Assembly: GCA_019217005.1 (NCBI GenBank)
Contig: JAHBNG010000005.1
Coordinates: forward strand, 124,001 to 188,000
DNA length: 64,000 bases
Direction of reading: 5' to 3'
From: Chloroflexi bacterium TSY
Lineage (GTDB): Bacteria; Chloroflexota; Anaerolineae; Caldilineales; Caldilineaceae
The notes below the pieces were generated by a model that was given only the letters and a program-made list of their open reading frames with translations, was not told the origin of the DNA and searched no databases. Shown piece by piece: positions 53,598 through 62,718 of the stretch (position 1 is the first letter of the stretch; each line of letters begins with the position of its first letter). A program made the translations under genes and the position numbers.

Positions 53598-54220
53598 TTC
53601 TGAAGTTCCAGCATATGTGATAAACTATGAATGGGATTGATTATCGTTAGGCGTAAATACACGAGAAATAATTCCGATCCGGAACGTGGTTGTGAGTTCA
53701 GACAGATACTCGAGTGAACATGTATCGTCGTAGACCTTTCCGGATAAGTATTTAGTTGGATCTTATCATTCACCTCGACAATTTCAAAGTTAATCTTTGG
53801 AAGGTATTTACTACTTCATGACATTGGGTATCTCCCAGGTATTATATGAGCGCCAAGTTTTACTGTTAAATCATAGGGATTGGGATTCCAAAAGATAAAC
53901 AGAAGCAAATTTTTCAGGCGTTGCTTGACGGACCTCGCTTGCGAATATGGATCAATTGTGCCAACAGCACAGCTGCAGAGTTCAATTGAGCAACACTCTT
54001 CCTTGAACCAAAATGGTTCATATGGTAACTTTAAGCAGTTAGGCTTTTCCAACAATTAAAACCCCGAATTTGATATGGAAAAGCTCAAGCCATTCCAGAG
54101 AAATCGACTTGGCAAATCAGGGAGCTATTTCTCTGGAATGACCTTACATACATTTATGTCACCCGCTTCCTCGTATGCAGTTATTGAGCGCGTAATCCAC
54201 AAAGAGAAAGTATTCGAAAC
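53598..54220. other. Intergenic region between divergent genes
   Basis: These 623 AT-rich bases separate the kinase and oligopeptidase promoters. An inverted pair CATTCCAGAGAAAT (from 54092) and ATTTCTCTGGAATG (to 54139), about 20 bases apart, forms a stable hairpin. It is similar in sequence to one near 48748. No gene is recognised; a 79-codon frame on the minus strand lacks any family sign. Confidence 0.4.
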
Positions 54221-56281
54221 ATGACGAGTTCAGTATCCAAACCAGAGGCTCCCATTGCGGCCATCAAACCCCGGCGTGAAACGATCCACAACGACACGCG
54301 GATAGATGATTACTTTTGGCTACGAGAACGGGAAAATCCAGATGTTGTCACCTATCTTGAGGCGGAAAATGCATATACGTCTCAAATGATGGCACATACG
54401 GAGCAACTTCAGAAGCAACTGTATACCGAGATGCGTAATCGCATTCAAGAAGAAGATATCTCTGTTCCTGAGAAGATCGATGATTATTTCTACTATTATC
54501 GAACCGAAGAGGGAGAGCAGTATCCAATCTATTGCCGTAAATTTGGTTCGATGGAGGCCGATGAAGAGGTGTTATTGGACCAAAATGCGCTTGCTGAAGG
54601 GCACGACTATTTTACTGTTGGGGTCTTTAAGGTCAGTCCCGATCATCAACTGTTGGCCTATTCGACTGACACGAGTGGGGGCGAGTTATACACACTTTAT
54701 ATCAAGGATTTACGATCAGGTGACCTACTGAAGGATATAATTGAAGAGACCTTTTACAGCGTTGAGTGGGCGAATGATAATCAGACTCTTTTCTACACGA
54801 GACTTGATGATTCATGGCGCCCCAATCGATTGTTCCGCCATCGGCTTGGTGATGATCCCACCACCGATCCAATGATTTATCAAGAAATGGATGAGAAGTT
54901 TCGAGTGGGTCTCTATAAAACCAAAAGCCAAGACTACTTGATTCTTTCCATTCACAGTGCAATCACGTCGGAAAACTGGGTGATTTCGGCAGACGCGCCA
55001 ATGATGGCACCAATGGTGGTCCAACCGCGCGAAACTGGTGTTGAATATTATGTTGAACATCATGGTGAACGATTTTTGATCACGACCAATGAGCAGGCCC
55101 AGAATTTTTGCGTTATGCAGGCGCCAGTCGATCACCCAGACAAAGAGAATTGGCGCGAGTTTATCCCCCACAATCCAGATGTAAAGATTGACCAGGTTGA
55201 ACCATTTCACAATCATTTGGTCATCTATAAACGCATGGGCGGTCTGCGTCAGATAGAGATCCAAAATGTAGAGACCGGGGTATCACATCATGTCAAATTC
55301 CCTGAACCGGTCTATACGTTTTATGAAAGTCTCAATCCAAGCTTTACAAGCAACACGTTGCGCTTTACGTATCAATCTCTCACGAGGCCCGACTCGATCT
55401 ATGATTACAATATGAGTGATCGAACGCGTGAGTTGCTCAAGCAGAAGCCCGTCTTAGGTGGATACACTCCAGATGATTATGTTTCTGAACGTCTTGTCGC
55501 GACTGCATCTGATGATGCTCAGATCCCAATTTCAATTGTGAGACATAAAAATACCGGGGTGGATACCCCCAAACCTCTCTTGCTTTACGCATATGGGTCA
55601 TATGGGTACAGCATTGAACCATCTTTCAACTCAAATCGTGTTAGTTTGCTTGATCGGGGGATGATCTATGCAATTGCCCATATTCGAGGTGGCGGTGAGA
55701 TGGGGCGCCCTTGGTATGACAATGGTAAGTTACTCAACAAGAAGAACACCTTTACCGATTTTATGGCCTGCGCTGAACATTTGGTGACGGAAGGATATAC
55801 CACGCCTGATCAACTGGCAGCCATGGGCGGCAGTGCAGGTGGTCTGCTCATGGGAGCCGTTACGAATATGCGTCCCGATCTCTTCAAGGTGATTGTGGCT
55901 GATGTGCCTTTTGTGGATGTGATCAATACGATGCTCGATGCCTCCATCCCTTTAACTGTTGTTGAATATGAAGAGTGGGGCAATCCAAATGATCCCACCT
56001 ATTATGAATATATGAAATCCTACTCACCCTATGACAATATCGTTGCAAAAGAATATCCCAATATTGTTGTCACAGCCGGATTAAACGATCCACGCGTACA
56101 GTACTGGGAGCCGGCAAAGTGGGTAGCCAAGTTGCGTGCCCTCAAAACAGACAGCAATCGTCTGGCGCTCAAGACGAATATGGGTGCTGGACACGGTGGT
56201 GCTTCTGGTCGCTTCGATTATTTGAAAGAGATTGCCTTTGAGTATGCTTTTATACTGGATGTATTGAAGAGTGAAGACTAA
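54221..56281 (+). CDS. ptrB: Oligopeptidase B-like prolyl oligopeptidase (S9A)
   Basis: A 686-residue serine peptidase. The N-terminal segment DTRIDDYFWLRERENPDVVTYL and the propeller (residues 75-400) are typical of oligopeptidase B. The catalytic domain has LLLYAYGSYGYSIEPSFNS, IRGGGEMGRPWYDNGKLLNK, nucleophile Ser in AAMGGSAGGLLMGAV (about residue 535), Asp in VTAGLNDPRVQYWEP, and His in MGAGHGGASGRFDYLKE. It would cleave peptides after basic residues in the cytoplasm; no signal peptide is present. It is transcribed alone, with its gene divergent from the sugar cluster. Confidence 0.93.
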   Translation: MTSSVSKPEAPIAAIKPRRETIHNDTRIDDYFWLRERENPDVVTYLEAENAYTSQMMAHTEQLQKQLYTEMRNRIQEEDISVPEKIDDYFYYYRTEEGEQYPIYCRKFGSMEADEEVLLDQNALAEGHDYFTVGVFKVSPDHQLLAYSTDTSGGELYTLYIKDLRSGDLLKDIIEETFYSVEWANDNQTLFYTRLDDSWRPNRLFRHRLGDDPTTDPMIYQEMDEKFRVGLYKTKSQDYLILSIHSAITSENWVISADAPMMAPMVVQPRETGVEYYVEHHGERFLITTNEQAQNFCVMQAPVDHPDKENWREFIPHNPDVKIDQVEPFHNHLVIYKRMGGLRQIEIQNVETGVSHHVKFPEPVYTFYESLNPSFTSNTLRFTYQSLTRPDSIYDYNMSDRTRELLKQKPVLGGYTPDDYVSERLVATASDDAQIPISIVRHKNTGVDTPKPLLLYAYGSYGYSIEPSFNSNRVSLLDRGMIYAIAHIRGGGEMGRPWYDNGKLLNKKNTFTDFMACAEHLVTEGYTTPDQLAAMGGSAGGLLMGAVTNMRPDLFKVIVADVPFVDVINTMLDASIPLTVVEYEEWGNPNDPTYYEYMKSYSPYDNIVAKEYPNIVVTAGLNDPRVQYWEPAKWVAKLRALKTDSNRLALKTNMGAGHGGASGRFDYLKEIAFEYAFILDVLKSED

Positions 56282-56709
56282 GTACTAAGCGGATATGATG
56301 GGCCAGCTGAACCTCCCTACTAAATTCAAATTTCATTTTCGAATGAATCGAAGAATCTATATGGGAGTTATTTTCACAATTCCTCATCTGGCCAAGCCAG
56401 AAACAACAAGGGATCCACGAAGCACACGAAGAAGAAAGCAGACCTTCGTGTGCTTCGTGGATGATTTTCTAGCCCAGTATACAAGAAATTTACGGATATG
56501 CGCCTTAAAGAAAATGGCTCATTGGGATCTTCCGTGATAAACCCGCTTTGGTTTCGATACGCTTCGCTACTCAACCGGCGCTAGTCCCGATTTTGGTCAC
56601 CGATCACGGACATTCCCAAAGAGCCAAGAAAATCAGAGTGTACGACACAGGTCGGATCTTCTGAGCCCCCGTTTTCTACTCCTCTCTAAATAAAGTCGAG
56701 AAAGCATTT

Positions 56710-56766
56710 GAACACGGATTGACACGGATTAAATCTTGAAAATCATAGAAATCCGTGTCCTATTTC
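56710..56766. repeat. Dispersed palindromic repeat (ACACGGATT / AATCCGTGT type)
   Basis: GAACACGGATTGACACGGAT on the left pairs with AAATCCGTGTCCTATTTC on the right. It is of the same type as 4388-4460, whose right end also reads ATCCGTGTCCTATTT. Confidence 0.5.
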
Positions 56767-56872
56767 TAAGTACTCCGTAAAGTAAGTTATGCGGTCTGTT
56801 CGCCCCCATCCCCAGCCCTTCCCCCACTCGTGGAGGAAGGGAGCCAGATTCCCCTCTCCCAGCCTGGTTCAG

Positions 56873-57077
56873 GGGCGGACACTTTCTATGCGAAATGGCC
56901 AATTAGGCGATTTTGGCGGCAATTCGAGTCGTTGTTCCGACAAATCGCCGGATTTACCGAACGAAACTTGCACATTTAGGCATTTAATTATGAGCGTTTA
57001 CGGTGTAAATGCAGCACTAATTGCCAAATCGGTCAAAATTGACCCAAATATCCATTTCGTATAGTACCTGTCCGCCC
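56873..57077. mobile_element. MITE-like element, 205 bp, GGGCGGACA ends
   Basis: The left end GGGCGGACACTTTCTATGCG (then AAATGG) and the right end, read on the other strand, GGGCGGACAGGTACTATACG (then AAATGG) are inverted over about 26 bases. The inner part is AT-rich and codes for nothing obvious. It divides a palindromic G/C-rich repeat, so it moved in. A short direct repeat TCA on both sides is too small to be certain. Confidence 0.6.
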
Positions 57078-57181
57078 TCAAACCCAGCCTGGGAGAGGGG
57101 GCCAGGGGTGAGGGCCAAAATGCCAAAACACTTTGTTTACGCTGTACTAAGTTCTTTTCTGAGTTCACTTATTTACAGGCT

Positions 57182-57291
57182 TAGTCGATTCTAATTTTCG
57201 AGGAGGAGGCGTTTGCTCATGTCGGTTGCCGTCGCGTACAGCCTCATGAGAGAATGCTCCGTGGGCATAAGGTACAGTTTGGATCGACTGA
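57182..57291. mobile_element. MITE, family 2, degenerate copy 3, 110 bp
   Basis: The ends TAGTCGATTCTAATTTT and AGTTTGGATCGACTG are imperfect forms of CAGTAGATCCAAAT. The flanks AGGCT (57177-57181) and AGTCT (57292-57296) fit a 5-base target duplication with one change. The inner sequence shares AGAGAATGCT with copy 2 at 12573-12699. Confidence 0.6.
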
Positions 57292-57349
57292 GTCTATGTA
57301 CGAAGTCCAAGAAAATGTCTAAAATTCAGTCATACAGGAAGGAATACCA

Positions 57350-58288
57350 ATGCAAAGCAATACCATACGTTATCGGGATGATGGAAGTATTGACCTGATT
57401 ACACAAGAATTGTCCGATCCAAACAAAGGGGAAATACAGATACAGGGTGGCGCATGTGGCATCTGTTCCTGGGATATTGCTACGGCAAAACTGGGGAACA
57501 AGATGTCGCCACCAGCTCCTCCTGGACACGAAGGTGTTGGATATGTGACGAAAGTTGGATCAGATGTAACTGGCTTTCGAGAGGGTGATCGGGTTGCTGG
57601 AGGCGGATTTGCAACTGTTCGCAATATTCCGGTGGAACGAGCCTACTCGATTCCGGAATCGGATTTGGCTGATGAGTATTGGATTGTAGAACCGGTCTCC
57701 TGTGCCGTTACAGGTCTGGATCATTGTCGCATCCAAGCGGGCCAACGAATCGTCATGATCGGGTGTGGATTTATGGGATTATTAATTCTACAAGGGTTAC
57801 TTCATGCTCCACTTGATGATCTCATTGTGATCGACATTAATCAAAAACGACTGAATCTTGCATCTAAGTTTGGGGTTTCTGAGTACTACAATGTTGCGGA
57901 AATGGATAGCGAAGAGCTTGCAGAGATGTTAAAAGCACGGGAAATTGACGTTGTCGTCGATACTTCTGGTAGCCAATCTGGTCTGGATCTTGCGACTGAT
58001 ATCGTGCGACGCGGAGGACTCATTAACTTGTTTGGTTGGCTAAAGGGGCAGCAAGCAACGTTCGACCCGACAAAGTGGCATACTGGTGGATTTACGGTTG
58101 TTAACTCGGCCCCTGCATCTCGGTTGCGTGATCCATTTCCAGCAGCCATCCGATTACTTCATAAGGGGTTGATTGATTTGCGCCCCCTTGTGACACATGT
58201 GACAACTTTGGATGAGTATCCAAAATTGATGCAGAATATTTTAGACGGAAATGAATCTTATATCAAAGGTGTGGTAAAGTTGGAGTAA
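57350..58288 (+). CDS. Zinc-type alcohol/sorbitol dehydrogenase-like (MDR) protein
   Basis: A 312-residue medium-chain dehydrogenase. GGACGICSWDIATAKLG has the catalytic zinc Cys, PPGHEGVGYVTKVGSDV the zinc His-Glu, and VEPVSCAVTGLDH the third ligand area. RIVMIGCGFMGLLILQGL is the Rossmann GxGxxG, followed by VIDINQKRLNLASKFG for NAD. The structural zinc loop with four Cys is missing, as in short members of the sorbitol dehydrogenase group. AGGAAGGAA lies before the ATG. It would oxidise a polyol or sugar; its substrate is not known. It stands alone. Confidence 0.85.
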   Translation: MQSNTIRYRDDGSIDLITQELSDPNKGEIQIQGGACGICSWDIATAKLGNKMSPPAPPGHEGVGYVTKVGSDVTGFREGDRVAGGGFATVRNIPVERAYSIPESDLADEYWIVEPVSCAVTGLDHCRIQAGQRIVMIGCGFMGLLILQGLLHAPLDDLIVIDINQKRLNLASKFGVSEYYNVAEMDSEELAEMLKAREIDVVVDTSGSQSGLDLATDIVRRGGLINLFGWLKGQQATFDPTKWHTGGFTVVNSAPASRLRDPFPAAIRLLHKGLIDLRPLVTHVTTLDEYPKLMQNILDGNESYIKGVVKLE

Positions 58289-58828
58289 GCTTGAACAAAT
58301 GTGATGGTTTCTCCGAGAAATTGGCCCATCTTATTCTTCAGTATCCCCGCAACCAAAAACGACACCTCGAAATCAAGATCGATCACAAAAGCATAGTACG
58401 TTTTTCTGTAAGGGATCTGTAACAAAAGAAATATGAGGGCTGCTGTATAATTTGGGTGGCTATCTGATACAGGTCGTGGACGCGAATTAAGTGACGCGAT
58501 TTATATAGATTCTGGTTGTAGCCAGAGAATCTTACATTCGTTGACTATCCATCACTTACTGGACAGCCACTATCCTGATACATTGGCTACGTGTGCAGTC
58601 TGAATGTTCTAAGGCCAAATTTTCGTTTATATTTTATCGGAAGAAACCAAATAGATGTTTAAATGCATCTATCTGTTTGATCAAATTGAGTAAGTTTGCT
58701 GACTGTATCAATGATACTAAAATAAATGGGGTAAATCAAAGCAGAAGTAGCAAAAGAATAGAAGTCAAATAATTTGTCCAAATACTTCTGCCGAACTATA
58801 CAAACCCTTCGGGAAAAGGCAAAAATTT
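58289..58828. other. Intergenic region, 540 bp, no gene recognised
   Basis: The stretch is AT-rich. Weak frames on both strands show no family motif. It probably holds the promoter for the sulfotransferase set downstream. Confidence 0.4.
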
Positions 58829-59477
58829 ATGAAAGAATTATTACGCGGTTTGTTTTCTTCAGGTGCGAAAAACAATGTCCAAAAATCAGAGTCCATTGTA
58901 GTTGTCTCTGGTCTTCCTCGGTCGGGCACATCAATGATGATGAAGACATTGGAAGCGGGTGGTCTGGAAACATTCATTGACAATATTCGCGTCGCGGATG
59001 ATGATAACCCCAAAGGCTATTATGAACTTGAGCGAGTAAAGCAACTTGATAAAGGCGACACTGAATGGTTACCTGAAGCTCAGGGGAAGGTTGTCAAGGT
59101 TATTTCTGCCCTACTCAAGCATCTTCCATCTGATCATCAATATAAGGTAGTTTTCATGCATCGAAACATGGATGAAATACTCGCTTCCCAGAAGAAGATG
59201 CTCATCAATCGCGGTGAGGATCCCAACAAAGCTAGCGATGAAGAGTTGACAGAGCTCTTCAAAAAACATAAAGCTAGCGTCGCGAATTGGTTACATACAC
59301 AACCAAATGTCGACGTGTTAGATATCCACTATAGCCAATTTTTAGCCGATCCTCAGCAGGATGTCCAACGTATTAATGCGTTTTTTGGGTGGTCAACTCA
59401 ATGTTGAGAAAATGGCAGAGGTGGCGGATCCTCAACTGTATCGTAATCGGTCTGACGCCGTTGCAGAAAAAGTATAG
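58829..59477 (+). pseudogene. P-loop sulfotransferase-family protein with a 3' frameshift
   Basis: SIVVVSGLPRSGTSMMMKTL is the PAPS 5'-phosphosulfate loop of Sulfotransfer_3-type proteins. NPKGYYELERVKQL, KVVKVISALLKHLP, VVFMHRNMDEILASQKKML (3'-phosphate-binding region) and VDVLDIHYSQFLADPQQD follow. The frame ends early at 59407 with STQC. In the next frame the sequence goes on naturally as GGQLNVEKMAEVADPQLYRN followed by RSDAVAEKV and stops at 59477, as in full-length relatives. The shift is one base, at the T6G3 run near 59385. It may be a true mutation or an assembly error; only the last 30 residues are affected. Confidence 0.75.
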
Positions 59478-59690
59478 AATCGTCATTCCCATACTGTGGT
59501 TGTAATGAAAACCTGGTTTTCCTACAGCTCTACCTGATAGAGCAAGACTAGGTTCTCATATAGAGTTCGGTTTAAAGAGGATGGTTTTAATTTTAGAATG
59601 AAGGCGGGTACGTCAATACCCAAAACTTCATCTATATTATTTCTCTCTGTATCATTCCAATATAATGTAGTATTAAGTGGAGATATTTTA

Positions 59691-59954
59691 ATGTTAAGTC
59701 GTAGTATTCGCACAGCGATAGCGAGTTTTATTGGATTCTGGGTTCTGATTCGTTTTGCGTTTGGTTATATCGATCCCAACACTGGCGGGATGTTGTTTCA
59801 GCTATTGGCTGCAATTTTCGCCTCTCTTACAGGCATCTTATTGTTCTTCTATCGCTATGTGCAGATGTTCATGGCTCGCGTCAAGCGTATCTTTCGTGGT
59901 GTGAATGGACAGGAAATTGAAACAAGCGGTTCTTCAGATACGGTTGAGAACTAA
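59691..59954 (+). CDS. Small membrane protein with DPNTGG motif
   Basis: An 87-residue protein with two hydrophobic segments (ASFIGFWVLIRFAFGYI and LFQLLAAIFASLTGILLFFY) joined by the short sequence DPNTGGM. This 'YIDPNTGG(M/L)LFQ' pattern marks a group of small proteins that occur beside alkaline-phosphatase-superfamily genes. The basic stretch ARVKRIFRG follows. TGGAG lies about 8 bases before the ATG at 59691. The frame is open from 59598 without a good site. It lies between a sulfotransferase and an AP-superfamily gene on the same strand. Confidence 0.7.
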   Translation: MLSRSIRTAIASFIGFWVLIRFAFGYIDPNTGGMLFQLLAAIFASLTGILLFFYRYVQMFMARVKRIFRGVNGQEIETSGSSDTVEN

Positions 59955-60171
59955 TATTCTCTTAAGTCACTTCTATTTCTTGATGATGCGGAATTGAAAA
60001 TGAGCGAGCTGGCTCTTTTGATTCCGCTCAGAACAAGCCCACAGTCTGTTCCTCTGCCAATACTTTGTAACCACTCTGTAATCGTGAATAACATTGTGGA
60101 CTTTTTTTTGCCCTCATCCCTAAATATTGTTATACGCTATCAGGGTTTCACAATCGAAATTTGGAGTCAGT

Positions 60172-62010
60172 ATGCGTACGATATTGTTAGGTTTTGATGC
60201 ATTTTCACCTTCTTTGTTTGAGAATCTCTCAAACGAAGGAAAATTGCCAAACCTTACAAAATATTCTGAAAGCGGTCGATACAGTCGATTCGCTGTGACA
60301 AATCCCGCTCAGAGCGAAGTATCTTGGACAAGCATTGCAACAGGTCTGAATCCAGGAGGACATGGGATTTTTGATTTTGTTCACCACGATCCCAGCTCGT
60401 ATACACCCTACGTTTCATTATTACCAACGAAGACAAGCATTGTTGGTACACAATTTACTCCTCCTTTTACAGCAAATACAATCTTTGACGAAGCTGTCCG
60501 CCAAGGTTTCTCTGCAACAGCACTCTGGTGGCCAGCTAGATTTCCTGCGCGTCCCGAGTCGCCTGTTCGTACGTTGCCTGGTCTTGGCACTCCGGATATA
60601 CAAGGACGTATGGGGGTCGGGGCATTCTTCTCGACGGATCGAGACGTTGTTGCTGCCTTAGATAAGACTACAGGAGAAGTTCTGACAAAAGTTGGCAAAG
60701 ATCGCTTTACCGGTTCTTTGAAGGGTCCTTCTCAACAAAAACGCGGGCAAGTCAAAACCGCAGAAATCGAGATCGAATTAAATCTCATTGATGATCGATC
60801 GGCACGACTTCACCTTGGAAACCAAACTGTCGAGCTATCGCTTGATGAGTGGAGTCCTGTTTTAGAAATTCAATTTAAGTTGGGTCTTCTGGTCAAAGTT
60901 CATGCGATTACACGTGTGATTCTGACGCAGATTGCCCCAGAACCTAAATTATATTTTTTGCCACTCCAGATTCACCCTCTCCATTCTCCTTGGCGTTATG
61001 GTGTACCTGGTGGATTTGTCAAAAAGTTGTGGAAATCAACGGGACCGTTTTTAACTCTTGGGTGGCCTCAAGATACAACAGCATTAGAAGAAGGGTGTAT
61101 TAGTGACAAACAGTTTTTGAACCTTTGCGGCAGTATCCTGGCTATTCGAGAGCGTATCTTGATGAATCTATTGGATGAATTTCGAGAGGGAATTCTGTCG
61201 ACTGTCTTTGATTCATTAGATCGAGTCCAGCATATGTTCTGGCGACGACGTCCTGATATTGTTGAGCAATGGTATACGAAACTTGATGATTTGGTGGGGC
61301 GTGTCGAGAACCGACTGGCCGCATCAAATCATGGCAATGTGCGGTTCGTGATCGCTTCAGATCATGGATTTTCTGATTTTGACTACAAGGTTCATCTAAA
61401 TCGCTGGTTGCTTGAGCAGGGCTATCTTAAAGCTAAATCTGATGATGGAGAAGCGGGTCTAAGACAAATTGATTGGGCGCAATCCAAACTCTATGCTGTT
61501 GGGTTAAATAGTGTCTATATCAATCAATCTGGGCGGGAAGGTCAAGGTTCTGTAGGGGAATCAGAATCAGAGAAGTTGATCGATCGATTACGCACAGACT
61601 TGGCGCGGTGGAAAGGGCCTGATAATAAACCCGTCATACAGGAAATTGCCAGCCGCAATGAAATATTAGAAGGCCCCATGACGCCCTATGGTCCGGATAT
61701 TCTGATTGGTTATTCACCTGGGTATCAGGGTTCGGCTGAAACCGGTTTAGGGAAGTGGAAAGAGAGGTCGATTGAACCCAACGCTGACTATTGGAATGCG
61801 GATCATTGTATCGATCCTGAATCTGTACCGGGTGTTCTTTTTGCAAATGAAGGGTTAGAGAATTTCCCATCTCCCACATATAAGGATATTCCCGCGCTCA
61901 CCGTCGCAAGTGATATCAAACAGAACGGCAGAGGAACACCACCTCCATCATATAGTAATGAAGACACAGAAATCGTAGAAGAAAGGTTGAAGGGTCTTGG
62001 CTACCTCTAA
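60172..62010 (+). CDS. Alkaline-phosphatase-superfamily hydrolase (type I phosphodiesterase-like)
   Basis: A 612-residue protein of the nucleotide pyrophosphatase/phosphodiesterase group. Metal ligands are readable: Asp in LLGFDAFSPSLF, the nucleophile Ser/Thr area in NPAQSEVSWTSIATGLNPGG, Asp and His in VFDSLDRVQHMFW, and Asp-His in VIASDHGFSDFDY. A late His is in WNADHCIDPESVPGVLFAN. It may act on phosphodiesters or sulfate esters of surface glycans; the sulfotransferase two genes upstream makes both possible. A TGGAG site 7 bases before the ATG at 60172 fixes the start; the frame is open from 60127. No signal peptide is apparent. Confidence 0.87.
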   Translation: MRTILLGFDAFSPSLFENLSNEGKLPNLTKYSESGRYSRFAVTNPAQSEVSWTSIATGLNPGGHGIFDFVHHDPSSYTPYVSLLPTKTSIVGTQFTPPFTANTIFDEAVRQGFSATALWWPARFPARPESPVRTLPGLGTPDIQGRMGVGAFFSTDRDVVAALDKTTGEVLTKVGKDRFTGSLKGPSQQKRGQVKTAEIEIELNLIDDRSARLHLGNQTVELSLDEWSPVLEIQFKLGLLVKVHAITRVILTQIAPEPKLYFLPLQIHPLHSPWRYGVPGGFVKKLWKSTGPFLTLGWPQDTTALEEGCISDKQFLNLCGSILAIRERILMNLLDEFREGILSTVFDSLDRVQHMFWRRRPDIVEQWYTKLDDLVGRVENRLAASNHGNVRFVIASDHGFSDFDYKVHLNRWLLEQGYLKAKSDDGEAGLRQIDWAQSKLYAVGLNSVYINQSGREGQGSVGESESEKLIDRLRTDLARWKGPDNKPVIQEIASRNEILEGPMTPYGPDILIGYSPGYQGSAETGLGKWKERSIEPNADYWNADHCIDPESVPGVLFANEGLENFPSPTYKDIPALTVASDIKQNGRGTPPPSYSNEDTEIVEERLKGLGYL

Positions 62011-62137
62011 TAATTCTATTCTGTCCAAACGAAATCTTCTTTTGGCATTTGCGGCTTGTGCGTTCCCGAATCTATAGCTGGTCTATTTTTTGGTTTCTTG
62101 AGCGGATGCCTGGCTGGTTGTTTTATCTTGATATTTG

Positions 62138-62292
62138 GGGGTGGTTCATTTTAGGCGGACAATTAGGTTTACATTTTTGCAAAGAGAAAAGATGTTTATA
62201 TTTTCTACTTTGAGCCATGCTCAGGCAGAAAATGACCTCATATAGATTTTTATCTATGTATCAAAAGTGTAAACCTAATTCTGAACCACCCC
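62138..62292. mobile_element. 155-bp MITE, family 1, copy C
   Basis: This copy is nearly identical to copies A and B, in the orientation of A. It is flanked by perfect 8-base direct repeats GATATTTG (62130-62137 and 62293-62300). It lies 40 bases upstream of the next frame, in that gene's leader. Confidence 0.9.
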
Positions 62293-62331
62293 GATATTTG
62301 GGAAATCTTTAGTATTTTTGCCTATACTCAA

Positions 62332-62718
62332 ATGTTTGCTTTGGTCGAAAGCATTATCATCCTTGGCATTGTTCTGCTCGTTGTCGCACTGTTATCGATT
62401 CCATTCCGTTTTATGCGTAACCATTACCTGGCCTTGTGCGTCGTTAGTGTATTAGCAACGGCAGTCTGGACGATTGGAATTCAATATAATGATCAGACCT
62501 TGCGCAATGGTTCATTCCTGCTCATAGCTCTAGGAGCAGCAGGATATATTGCCACGATATTAGTCTTGTGCGCTCTGATCATACGAAGCGCGAAGTTTTC
62601 TGATATTATCGTATCCATTGCAGAACGATTATCGATCCTACTATACACTTTACTTTCTGGTAAAGGCTTGAGTGACAAAGGGCAAACCGAAAGGGGTGGA
62701 AAAAAGAATCCACCCTGA
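62332..62718 (+). CDS. Membrane protein, C-terminus replaced by IS sequence
   Basis: The first about 105 residues have three hydrophobic segments (ALVESIIILGIVLLVVALLS, YLALCVVSVLATAVWTIGI, LLIALGAAGYIATILVLCAL). From residue 106 (TLLSGKGLSDKGQTERGG) the sequence is read from the inverted repeat of IS copy 3, which starts at 62648. The original end of the gene is unknown because it lies beyond the IS and outside the window. The family is not recognised. Confidence 0.5.
   Translation: MFALVESIIILGIVLLVVALLSIPFRFMRNHYLALCVVSVLATAVWTIGIQYNDQTLRNGSFLLIALGAAGYIATILVLCALIIRSAKFSDIIVSIAERLSILLYTLLSGKGLSDKGQTERGGKKNPP

Larger units (their letters stand above)
56282..57349. other. Repeat-filled intergenic region, about 1.1 kb
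   Basis: No gene is seen. From left to right it contains: an inverted repeat ATCCACGAAGCACACGAAG (56412-56430) with its complement (56443-56461); an ACACGGATT repeat (56710-56766); a G/C-rich palindromic repeat whose arms CCCCTCTCCCAGCCTGG (near 56851) and CCTGGGAGAGGGG (near 57088) are split by a MITE at 56873-57077; and a MITE of the CAGTAGATCC family at 57182-57291. Confidence 0.6.

Noticed and set aside
53816..54055. 79-codon minus-strand frame in the large divergent gap
   Set aside because: No ribosome site, no recognisable family and biased low-content sequence; not enough for a gene.
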